Shown in pieces: positions 58,131-64,000 of a stretch of 64,000 nt of DNA. Below the pieces are notes generated by a model. It was not told where the DNA came from. It saw nothing but the letters and a program-made list of their open reading frames with translations, and ran no database searches. The stretch comes from Agrobacterium tumefaciens (lineage in GTDB: Bacteria > Pseudomonadota > Alphaproteobacteria > Rhizobiales > Rhizobiaceae). Made by a program: the position numbers and the translations under genes. Positions within the stretch are counted from its first letter, which is position 1; each line of letters opens with the position of its first letter. The stretch is taken from the NCBI RefSeq assembly GCF_000834635.1, contig NZ_JXQV01000012.1, forward strand, positions 62,001 through 126,000, given 5' to 3'.

Positions 58131-59003
58131 TTAGCCCTTCAGATGAGGGCGGGTGAAATAGCGCCCGGCAAGCCCGGCCGGTGCGGTCAATATGGAGAGG
58201 CCGTAAAGGCAGGTCGCAGCCATGATGATGGTGGGGCCGGAGGCCAGCTCGAAATGGTAGGAAACGACGAGACCGAGATAGCCGGAAATGGCAGCGCTCA
58301 ACGCCGCAAGAACCAGCATGGATGGCAGGTTGCGGGTCCATAGTTGCGCGGTGGCTGCTGGCAGCATCATCAACCCAACCGCCATCAGCGTGCCGAGAGC
58401 CTGAAAGCTCGCCACCAGATTGATGACGACGAGCACCAGAAACACGACGTGGTAAAGGGGACCCCGCCCGCCAACGGCTCTCAGAAAGCCGGGGTCAAAG
58501 CATTCGGTCACCAATGGGCGGTAGATGATCGCGAGAACAACCAGTGTGAGCGAGGTGATGGCGCCGATCTGGTAGAGCGTGGGCGCATCGATCGCAAGGA
58601 TCGTGCCGAACAGAACATGCAGAAGATCAACATTGGAGCCATGCAACGAAACGATCAGCACGCCGAGCGCTAGCGAGGCCAGATAGAAGCTCGCGAAACT
58701 CGCATCCTCCTGCAACGGCGTGATGCGGCTGACGATGCCCGATAAAAGCGCGACGGAAAGGCCTGCAACCAGCCCGCCGACGCCCATCGCGGTCAGCGAC
58801 AGGGAGCCGGCGATGAGGTAGCCGATGGCGGCACCCGGCAGAATGGCGTGGCTGAGCGCGTCACCCATCAGGCTCATGCGGCGCAGCATCAGAAAAACGC
58901 CAATCGGGCTGGCACCCGCCGCCAAGCAAAAGCACGCAACCAGCGCACGGCGCATGAAGCCGTAATCCTGAAACGGAGCAAGAAAGATGTCGTAAGCGAT
59001 CAT
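58131..59003 (-). CDS. Metal ABC transporter permease (ABC-3 family)
   Basis: 290 residues from ATG 59003, behind GAGG; its ATG overlaps the ATPase stop (ATGA). Eight or more membrane helices. Family features: FMRRALVACFCLAAGASPIGVFLMLRRMSLMGDALSHAILPGAA and VVLVVINLVASFQALGTLMAVGLMMLPAATA, cut here to what is recognisable. It is the membrane channel of the zinc/manganese importer. Confidence 0.92.
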   Translation of the reverse strand: MIAYDIFLAPFQDYGFMRRALVACFCLAAGASPIGVFLMLRRMSLMGDALSHAILPGAAIGYLIAGSLSLTAMGVGGLVAGLSVALLSGIVSRITPLQEDASFASFYLASLALGVLIVSLHGSNVDLLHVLFGTILAIDAPTLYQIGAITSLTLVVLAIIYRPLVTECFDPGFLRAVGGRGPLYHVVFLVLVVINLVASFQALGTLMAVGLMMLPAATAQLWTRNLPSMLVLAALSAAISGYLGLVVSYHFELASGPTIIMAATCLYGLSILTAPAGLAGRYFTRPHLKG

Positions 59004-59743
59004 TGTGCAGCCTCGCAAATATCGCTGTTGTCATCCCATCGTTCGGCCATGGTGCGGGCACGCAGAAGGTTGCTGGGCGACATGACCTCCTCTGTCGGTC
59101 CCCAGCCAATCAATTCGCGGGCAATGAGCAATGTGTGGGGAAAATGTGCGCGCACCTGCTCGAAATCATGCAAGACGGCAATCACCGTTCTGCCCTCGCC
59201 ATGCCAGCGCACAGCGAGGTCAAGAAGGTCGCGGGTCGTGCGTGCATCGATGGCGGTAAAGGGCTCGTCCAGGAGAATAACCCGTGCATCCTGCATCAGC
59301 AGCCGCGCAAACAGCACACGCTGAAACTGACCGGCAGACAAAGCGCCGATAGACCGTGCCTCAAAGCCGGAAAGTCCAACTGTCGCCAGCGCCTCCTGCG
59401 CCTGTTGTTCTACTGCTCTGCCGATGTTGCCGAAGGCGCCTGCTGTTTTCCACGCGCCAAGCGTAACGGTCTCGAGAACGGAGATTGGAAAACGCCTGTT
59501 GATCTCTGCTGCCTGTGGAAGGTAGCCAAAATCTGCACGGGTCAAGCTGTGCGCAATGCGGCCTTCAGCGGCCTTCAGATCGCCGATCATGGCTTTCAGC
59601 AGCGTCGATTTGCCCGCGCCATTCGGGCCGGCAATGGCTGTGAGGCTGCCGTCCAGAAACTGGCCGGAAACGTGGTGCACCGCCGGATGGCGATCATAAG
59701 CTACGGTTAGATTATCGAGTGTGAGTACCGCAGCCCCGCTCAT
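59000..59743 (-). CDS. Metal ABC transporter ATP-binding protein
   Basis: 247 residues from ATG 59743. Walker A GPNGAGKSTLLKAM, signature LSAGQFQRVLFARLL, Walker B VILLDEPFTAID, and H-loop VIAVLHDFEQV. The signature reads LSAGQ rather than LSGGQ, as in several ZnuC-like ATPases. No ribosome binding site precedes the ATG, but it overlaps the stop of a 40-codon ORF (ATGA), so it is probably translated by coupling. First annotated gene of the operon. Confidence 0.92.
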   Translation of the reverse strand: MSGAAVLTLDNLTVAYDRHPAVHHVSGQFLDGSLTAIAGPNGAGKSTLLKAMIGDLKAAEGRIAHSLTRADFGYLPQAAEINRRFPISVLETVTLGAWKTAGAFGNIGRAVEQQAQEALATVGLSGFEARSIGALSAGQFQRVLFARLLMQDARVILLDEPFTAIDARTTRDLLDLAVRWHGEGRTVIAVLHDFEQVRAHFPHTLLIARELIGWGPTEEVMSPSNLLRARTMAERWDDNSDICEAAQ

Positions 59744-59862
59744 GACAGCGATGCTGCCCAGCGGATGGCAAGCCAAAGAGGAGCAATCAGGGTGCAAACG
59801 AGGACAAGGCGGGTAGCGATGGATTGTCTTAGCAGGCGGCGGAAGGCGAAGTGATGCAGCAT
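59740..59862 (-). CDS. Putative 40-residue membrane peptide, first ORF of the metal-transport operon
   Basis: ATG 59862 to TGA 59740. The product starts MLHHFAFRRLLRQS and continues into a hydrophobic helix (about residues 19-33, with one Cys and two Trp nearby); the N-terminal part is basic with two His. GTGAG lies 6 nt before the ATG, about 11 nt after a predicted transcription start. Its stop overlaps the ATPase ATG. Codon third positions are largely G/C as in neighbours. I do not recognise a family. It could be a functional small membrane protein or a leader that couples translation. Confidence 0.5.
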   Translation of the reverse strand: MLHHFAFRRLLRQSIATRLVLVCTLIAPLWLAIRWAASLS

Positions 59863-59876
59863 TTTATGCTCACGAT

Positions 59877-59909
59877 AATGTTATATAGTAACTGTAATGA
59901 TATAACAAA
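59877..59909 (-). promoter_or_regulatory. Two overlapping Zur-like boxes over the metal-operon promoter
   Basis: Two 9-1-9 imperfect palindromes, 59877-59895 and 59891-59909, mirror each other; outer arms TGTTATAT (59879-59886) and ATATAACA (59900-59907) match perfectly. On the minus strand they cover -35 TTGTTA (59903-59908) and -10 TATAAC (59880-59885) with a 17-base spacer. The half-sites resemble the AATGTTATA...TATAACATT type of Zur box. Confidence 0.65.
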
Positions 59910-60048
59910 TGCGGCGGAAAAATGTCCTGACTTTTAGCGTGGTGCGACGTTCCAGATCGGGGGGGGCAGGCAACATGGGCTGCTCGGCGGCGGCAAGGCA
60001 CGCGCCTGATCGCAAATATGCGAGACGGGGAAAGGACGTCGTTGAGAA

Positions 60049-60073
60049 CATCCCCGGCGCGGGGCCGGGGATG
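60049..60073 (-). terminator. Possible terminator of the peroxiredoxin gene
   Basis: CATCCCCGG and CCGGGGATG form a 9-bp stem with a 7-nt loop, 17 bases past the peroxiredoxin stop. Only TT-CTC follows on the minus strand, so the T-run is weak. Confidence 0.45.
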
Positions 60074-60089
60074 GGTATCCAATAGGCTA

Positions 60090-60575
60090 TTAAAGCTGTT
60101 CGATCATGGTCGCTGCAGAGGAGACCGTGGCCTGGCCTGGATTTTCTTCGACGTTCAGAGACTTCACCACGCCGTCTTCAACGAGCATGGAGTAGCGCTT
60201 GGAGCGTACGCCGAGCGCGCCTGCGGACAAGTCGATATCAAGACCGAGTGCCTTGGTGAAAGATGCGTCCCAATCAGCCAGGAAGTGGATTTTGCCCTGT
60301 CCGCCAGACGATTGTGCCCATGCACCCATGACATGCCAGTCATTGACGGACACAACGGCAATATCATCCACGCCACGGGCGAGGATGGCATCACGGTTTT
60401 CGAGATAGCCGGGCAGGTGGTTGAGCGAGCAAGTGGGTGTGAACGCGCCGGGAACGGCAAAAACGACAACCTTCTTGCCACTGAAAAGCGCGTCTGTGGT
60501 GGTTTCAACCGGGCCGTCGGCCGCCTTTTCCTTGAATGTCGCAGAGGGGAGTTTGTCGCCGATTTTGATGGTCAT
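60090..60575 (-). CDS. Peroxiredoxin (PRX5/GSH-dependent type)
   Basis: 161 residues from ATG 60575, behind AGGAGCG. The peroxidatic site is AVPGAFTPTCSLNHLPGY, with Thr-x-x-Cys; family relatives reduce H2O2 and organic peroxides with glutaredoxin/glutathione or thioredoxin. IDLSAGALGVRSKRYSMLVEDGVV is the typical later stretch. The upstream frame to 60695 is non-coding. It follows the DsbD-like gene 79 bases downstream on the same strand. Confidence 0.93.
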   Translation of the reverse strand: MTIKIGDKLPSATFKEKAADGPVETTTDALFSGKKVVVFAVPGAFTPTCSLNHLPGYLENRDAILARGVDDIAVVSVNDWHVMGAWAQSSGGQGKIHFLADWDASFTKALGLDIDLSAGALGVRSKRYSMLVEDGVVKSLNVEENPGQATVSSAATMIEQL

Positions 60576-60654
60576 AATATCGCTCCTGTGGCAATGATCC
60601 GGCGCGACTATAGTCGATGAATTTACAAAGTCTCCATCGATTTTTGGGTTGTCC

Positions 60655-61503
60655 TCACGGAGGAAAATCCAGTGGCGCTTCCATGACCTGATCACCGGAT
60701 TTGACCAGGATCGTCCACTGCTGGCCCTTCGGATTATAGGACTTTGGCAGCCCCTTGATGTTCATGTAAAAGGCCAGCTTACGCTTGTCGCGCACCATGT
60801 TCTGCGGCTCGAAATAGGCGTAGCCAGATGGACCGGCCACGAAAATTTCCGTCTCTTTCGGTGCGCCTTCCGGCAGTCGCAACTCCACGCCCAGCAGGGT
60901 CTTGTCCGGCGTGATGTGGAAACTCTGGACTTTGAAGTCGTCTGTCGCTGGCATTGGCAAGCTTGTCTTGGCCTGTGCAACAGCCTCGGTTTCTTCCTCG
61001 GTTGCGGTCTCGCCCTTGCCCATGTCGATGTCGAAACTCGCCTCGAAGGGAATGCAGATATTCAGACAGACGCCGATAAATGCCGTGAGGCGCACATTTC
61101 CGCTGTCGATGCCCGGTTGAGATTGGAGCTCGAAAGGCAGGGAAACAGGCGCATCATAGCCGATATCCTCGATCTCTTCGTTCTTGATGAGCTTTGGCAC
61201 TGGAAAGGACAGTGATGTGAGGCGCGCCTTGCTCGTATCATCGAGCGTTATCTTGGGCGGGATGCCCGATTCCCCCGGTTCGCGCCAGTAGGTGATCCAG
61301 CCCGGCTTGAGCTCGATCTGCAATGCCGCCTGAATGCGGCCATCGGCATCGGCGGGCAGGCTGACGACCCGCATGCGCCCACCTTCGCTTTGCTGCCACT
61401 CCGTCATATCGGCTTTTGCGGTGGCTGGCTGTGATGCCAGTGCAAGCGTGAGAGCAAATAGCGGCAGGGATGCGCGGGCGAAGAGGGAGAGCTTAGCGTT
61501 CAT
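60655..61503 (-). CDS. Periplasmic DsbD-alpha-like domain protein
   Basis: 282 residues with a signal peptide ending near ATAKAD. The N-terminal DsbD-like domain shows [21 protein letters not shown] and the [14 protein letters not shown] cysteine pair (C-x3-C) known in thiol-disulfide interchange proteins. The second half ([19 protein letters not shown]) is a further beta domain. It lacks the membrane part of DsbD, so its reductant must be another protein (inference). Confidence 0.85.
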   Translation of the reverse strand: MNAKLSLFARASLPLFALTLALASQPATAKADMTEWQQSEGGRMRVVSLPADADGRIQAALQIELKPGWITYWREPGESGIPPKITLDDTSKARLTSLSFPVPKLIKNEEIEDIGYDAPVSLPFELQSQPGIDSGNVRLTAFIGVCLNICIPFEASFDIDMGKGETATEEETEAVAQAKTSLPMPATDDFKVQSFHITPDKTLLGVELRLPEGAPKETEIFVAGPSGYAYFEPQNMVRDKRKLAFYMNIKGLPKSYNPKGQQWTILVKSGDQVMEAPLDFPP

Positions 61504-61638
61504 GCGTCCGGTCTAACCCAACATCCCCGAAGTGGAAAGTTACGATTTTACGCAGGTTATCATTTTCGGTTGATTGATCCGCGTCTATGCAGCATCTTTG
61601 TGGGCATGCCAGCGCATCTCGCACAGGAGGCTACCGCG

Positions 61639-62241
61639 ATGTTTGCCACCCTGATGAACAAGGATGAAACCGGCTTTCTGGAAGGCCATTTTCTCATCGC
61701 AATGCCGGGGCTGGAAGGCGGTGTTTTCGAGCGGTCGGTGGTTTATATCTGCGCGCACTCCAGCGCAGGCGCCATGGGCTTCATCATCAACCGCCCACAA
61801 CAGATCACCTTCACCGATGTGCTGCTGCATCTCAACATGCTGAGCCAGACTGATGCCATCATGCTGCCCGACCAAACCCGGCAGTTCCCCGTCTTGTGCG
61901 GCGGACCTGTTGAAGCTGGCAGAGGCTTCGTTCTGCATTCGGATGACTATAGCGGTGATTCCAGCATTCCCGTCAGCGAGGATATTTCCTTGACCTCAAC
62001 GCTGGATATCGTCCGAGCCATCAGCAGCGGCGAAGGTCCGAAGAAGGCGACATTGCTTTTGGGATATGCAGGGTGGGGGCCTGGCCAGTTGGAGAACGAA
62101 ATTTCCAGCAATGGCTGGCTGAATTGCCCGGCATCCGAGGACTTGATCTTTGACCGCTCCCTCAACAACAAATATGAGCGGGCGCTGGGCCTGATGGGCG
62201 TTGATCCGCGTATGTTATCCGCTGAAGCCGGTCACGCCTGA
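61639..62241 (+). CDS. YqgE/AlgH family protein
   Basis: 200 residues. The start at 61639 follows GGAGG with 8 nt spacing; earlier in-frame starts (61606, 61570) lack it. Motifs: [37 protein letters not shown] and [16 protein letters not shown] with [16 protein letters not shown]. Function unknown; AlgH is linked to alginate and polyamine control in Pseudomonas. Confidence 0.93.
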   Translation: MFATLMNKDETGFLEGHFLIAMPGLEGGVFERSVVYICAHSSAGAMGFIINRPQQITFTDVLLHLNMLSQTDAIMLPDQTRQFPVLCGGPVEAGRGFVLHSDDYSGDSSIPVSEDISLTSTLDIVRAISSGEGPKKATLLLGYAGWGPGQLENEISSNGWLNCPASEDLIFDRSLNNKYERALGLMGVDPRMLSAEAGHA

Positions 62242-62246
62242 GTGCG

Positions 62247-62271
62247 GGAACAAAATTGTCATCCCAACGTT
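62247..62271 (+). promoter_or_regulatory. EcfG-type general-stress promoter of csbD
   Basis: GGAAC (62247-62251), 16 bases, CGTT (62268-62271): a full match to the GGAAC-N16-CGTT pattern, 53 bases before the csbD ATG. Confidence 0.7.
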
Positions 62272-62323
62272 TTTACCTCCGCAGCCAGCTGAATGCCTGG
62301 CTTAGAGTTTAGGGAGAAACATT

Positions 62324-62515
62324 ATGGGTAGCACATCCGATAAAATCTCTGGCACGGCCAACGAAGTTGCAGGCAAGGTCAAGCAGGGCCTGGGCAAGGC
62401 CACCGGCAACGACCAATTGCGCGCCGAAGGTGCTGCGCAGGAAACAAAGGGCAAGATCCAGTCAACTATTGGAAAAGCCAAGGACGCCGTCAAAGGCGCG
62501 ATTGACCGGGCTTAA
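62324..62515 (+). CDS. CsbD family stress protein
   Basis: 63 residues: [20 protein letters not shown], then [20 protein letters not shown]. The helical, Lys/Gly/Ala-rich CsbD pattern is unmistakable. GGGAG precedes the ATG. The EcfG-type promoter fits the stress induction known for the family. A terminator follows. Confidence 0.93.
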   Translation: MGSTSDKISGTANEVAGKVKQGLGKATGNDQLRAEGAAQETKGKIQSTIGKAKDAVKGAIDRA

Positions 62516-62557
62516 TTTGCCAGCATTTCAACCCTAGTGTTGAACACTCTATCAATG

Positions 62558-62590
62558 AGCGCATGTGTTTTCAGAGCACGTGCGCTTTTT
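62558..62590 (+). terminator. Rho-independent terminator of csbD
   Basis: AGCGCATGTG and CACGTGCGCT pair over 10 bp (one G-T pair), with a 9-nt loop, followed by TTTT. Confidence 0.75.
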
Positions 62591-62661
62591 CATCGTCAGC
62601 GTCTCATCACTTAAAGCGGCTCGGCGTTTGCGCTCGAAGCCGTCGTTTCCAGGAGCGACCT

Positions 62662-63795
62662 ATGCGCCTATTTTCCTGCGCTGCGTGCGGAGAGCCCGTT
62701 CATTTCGACAACCGCTCATGCGTCAAATGCGGCCATCGGCTGGTGTTCGTCCCGCAGACCCTGTCCATGGAAGCCATCGAGCCCGCCGGTGAGCCGAACT
62801 GGTCGCTCGTTGCCAATCCGGAGAAGCAGATCCGTTTTTGCGCCAATGAAGTCAACGATATCTGCAATTGGTCGGTACCATCTGATAGTAACAGCAACTT
62901 CTGCCCGGCTTGTAGCCATAACCGCCTGGTGCCGGATGCCGCGACCGAAGAGGGTATCGAACAGTGGCGCAGGCTGAGCCAGGCGCAGCGCCATCTATTC
63001 TATTCGCTGCTGCGGCTGAAGCTGCCTCACCCGAACCGCGATGTACATCCCAACGGCCTCGTCTTTGACTTTCTGGTGGATGAAGTTGCGCCTGATGGTT
63101 CCATTATCCCCGCCATGACCGGCCATGACGAAGGGCTGATTGCCATTCGCGCAGCAGAATCGGACGATGCGACGCGCGAGCAGGTTCGCAGCAAGATGAA
63201 CGAGCCTTACAGAACGATGCTCGGACATTTCCGCCATGAGGTCGGCCACTTCATTTGGAACATGCTCGTGCGCGACGCTCACCGGCTGGAAGCCTGCCGC
63301 GAGGTGTTTGGGGATGAGCGTGCAGACTATGGCGAAGCGCTAAAGTGCAATTACGAGCAGGGGCCACCACCCGGCTGGCAGCAGAATTTTATCAGCGCCT
63401 ATGCCGCGGTCCATCCATGGGAAGATTTTGCGGAGTGCTTCGCACACTATCTGCACATCGTCGATACGCTTGAAACGGCTCACGCCTACGGTATCGCCAT
63501 CGAGCCGGAGGGACATGAAGCGCTGGAAACCGAGGTTGCTTTCGACCCATACAGTGCAAGAAGTGCCAAGCAGCTTGTTACGGCCTGGATACCGCTCACG
63601 CTTGCGCTAAATTCGATGCAGCGCAGCATGGGTCTACCAGACCTCTACCCGTTCGTGCTGACGCAGGCTGTTGAAACCAAGCTCGAATTCATGCACCAGC
63701 TGTTGCACGAGAGAATACCGGTCGGTCAGCCAGAACTGGCTGATGACGGGTTTCAGCCGATGCAGCAGCAGGATCAGGCTCTCTTGACCACCTGA
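62662..63795 (+). CDS. Putative zinc-binding metallopeptidase with N-terminal zinc ribbons
   Basis: 377 residues from ATG 62662, behind AGGAG. Two CxxC pairs near the start (FSCAACGEP, CVKCGHR) and further cysteines (FCANEVNDICNW, FCPACSHNR) form zinc-ribbon-like modules. The metalloprotease motif is HFRHEVGHFIWN, a true HExxH, with HPWEDFAECFAHYLHIVDT downstream as probable third ligand region. Families of this type are annotated as putative zinc-binding metallopeptidase; substrate unknown. Its last 22 bases overlap the convergent EAL gene. Confidence 0.88.
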   Translation: MRLFSCAACGEPVHFDNRSCVKCGHRLVFVPQTLSMEAIEPAGEPNWSLVANPEKQIRFCANEVNDICNWSVPSDSNSNFCPACSHNRLVPDAATEEGIEQWRRLSQAQRHLFYSLLRLKLPHPNRDVHPNGLVFDFLVDEVAPDGSIIPAMTGHDEGLIAIRAAESDDATREQVRSKMNEPYRTMLGHFRHEVGHFIWNMLVRDAHRLEACREVFGDERADYGEALKCNYEQGPPPGWQQNFISAYAAVHPWEDFAECFAHYLHIVDTLETAHAYGIAIEPEGHEALETEVAFDPYSARSAKQLVTAWIPLTLALNSMQRSMGLPDLYPFVLTQAVETKLEFMHQLLHERIPVGQPELADDGFQPMQQQDQALLTT

Positions 63796-64000
63796 AAACG
63801 CTCCCGAAGCAGCTTCAGCGCTGCGTCGGGCGTATCCGGCGTGCCGAACAGGAAGCTCTGCCCGTAGTGACAATTCATGCGGGCGAGTTCGGCCGCATCC
63901 TCAGGCGTCTCGATGCCCTCGGCAACAACCTGCATCTCAAGCGCACGGGCCATGGCGATGATAGAGCGCAGCAGGACGTTGCGCTTGTCACTGGTATTGG
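63774..64000 (-). CDS. EAL-domain protein, 3' end only (gene runs past the window)
   Basis: The minus-strand frame read from the window edge gives 74 residues ending at TGA 63774-63776. It contains the late EAL signature VVAEGIETPEDAAELARMNC and then YGQSFLFGTP, which belongs to the C-terminus of c-di-GMP phosphodiesterases. What lies upstream (for example GGDEF or sensor domains) is outside the window. It is convergent with and overlaps the metallopeptidase gene by 22 bases. Confidence 0.85.
   Translation of the reverse strand, partial: NTSDKRNVLLRSIIAMARALEMQVVAEGIETPEDAAELARMNCHYGQSFLFGTPDTPDAALKLLRERFQVVKRA

Overview
This window looks like a chromosomal segment of an alphaproteobacterium of the Rhizobiaceae, near Agrobacterium/Rhizobium. 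The basis is gene content and order: the aa3 oxidase operon ctaCDB-coxF-ctaGE followed by DUF983, surf1, ispH, thrB and rnhA; dnaJ-like, fabI, phosphatase and aroC-ribB in series; dxs and tlyA; bioMNY; BA14K and IalB proteins. I inferred this from recall of the families, not from a database search. I see no rRNA, tRNA, insertion sequence, phage, CRISPR array or obvious island. Genes are dense, mostly collinear housekeeping genes with a few regulated accessory units.

Layout. 0-8.5 kb: the end of a DUF523 gene, a Cache-domain chemoreceptor, a small secreted protein, purD, tex, ubiA and DUF6101. 8.9-12 kb: an FAD-linked oxidase, a Sua5-type tRNA-modification enzyme and an unknown conserved protein, all on the minus strand. 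12.3-16 kb: a glycine-betaine demethylase-like pair (gbcA-gbcB) and two BA14K secreted proteins. 16-20.3 kb: a CorA/ZntB transporter, an acyl-CoA dehydrogenase/enoyl-CoA hydratase pair behind a LiuR-like palindrome, and a small secreted protein. 20.3-30.8 kb: an rRNA-type methyltransferase, tlyA, a second chemoreceptor, dxs, pirin, xseB, a histone-deacetylase-like enzyme and the biotin ECF transporter bioMNY. 30.9-39.2 kb: a YcaQ/AlkX-type glycosylase, a TetR regulator divergent from an alpha/beta hydrolase, ribB, aroC and a large CHASE-PAS-GGDEF-EAL protein. 39.5-47.3 kb: small secreted proteins, fabI, a DnaJ-like protein, pdxH, HAD and VOC proteins, tldD and IalB. 47.5-56.7 kb: the cytochrome oxidase operon and its followers. 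56.8-64 kb: Dabb protein, a zinc/manganese-type ABC transporter operon, peroxiredoxin, a DsbD-like domain protein, YqgE, CsbD, a zinc metallopeptidase and the 3' end of an EAL gene.

The most interesting regulatory locus is at 59.74-59.91 kb. Two overlapping Zur-like palindromes cover a promoter that would transcribe an unannotated 40-codon membrane-peptide ORF. That ORF is joined by an ATGA overlap to the ATPase gene of the metal transporter, which itself has no clear ribosome binding site. Other readable signals are a perfect FNR/FixK box just before ctaC, EcfG-type general-stress promoters before csbD and the first BA14K gene, a TetR-type operator at 32.7 kb, and a 15-bp hairpin just past fabI. 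RibB carries a C-terminal GTP-cyclohydrolase-II-like domain that has lost its zinc cysteines. Several genes appear to start with TTG or GTG (thrB, bioM, the histidine phosphatase, ctaC, surf1, the HAD gene and possibly dxs).
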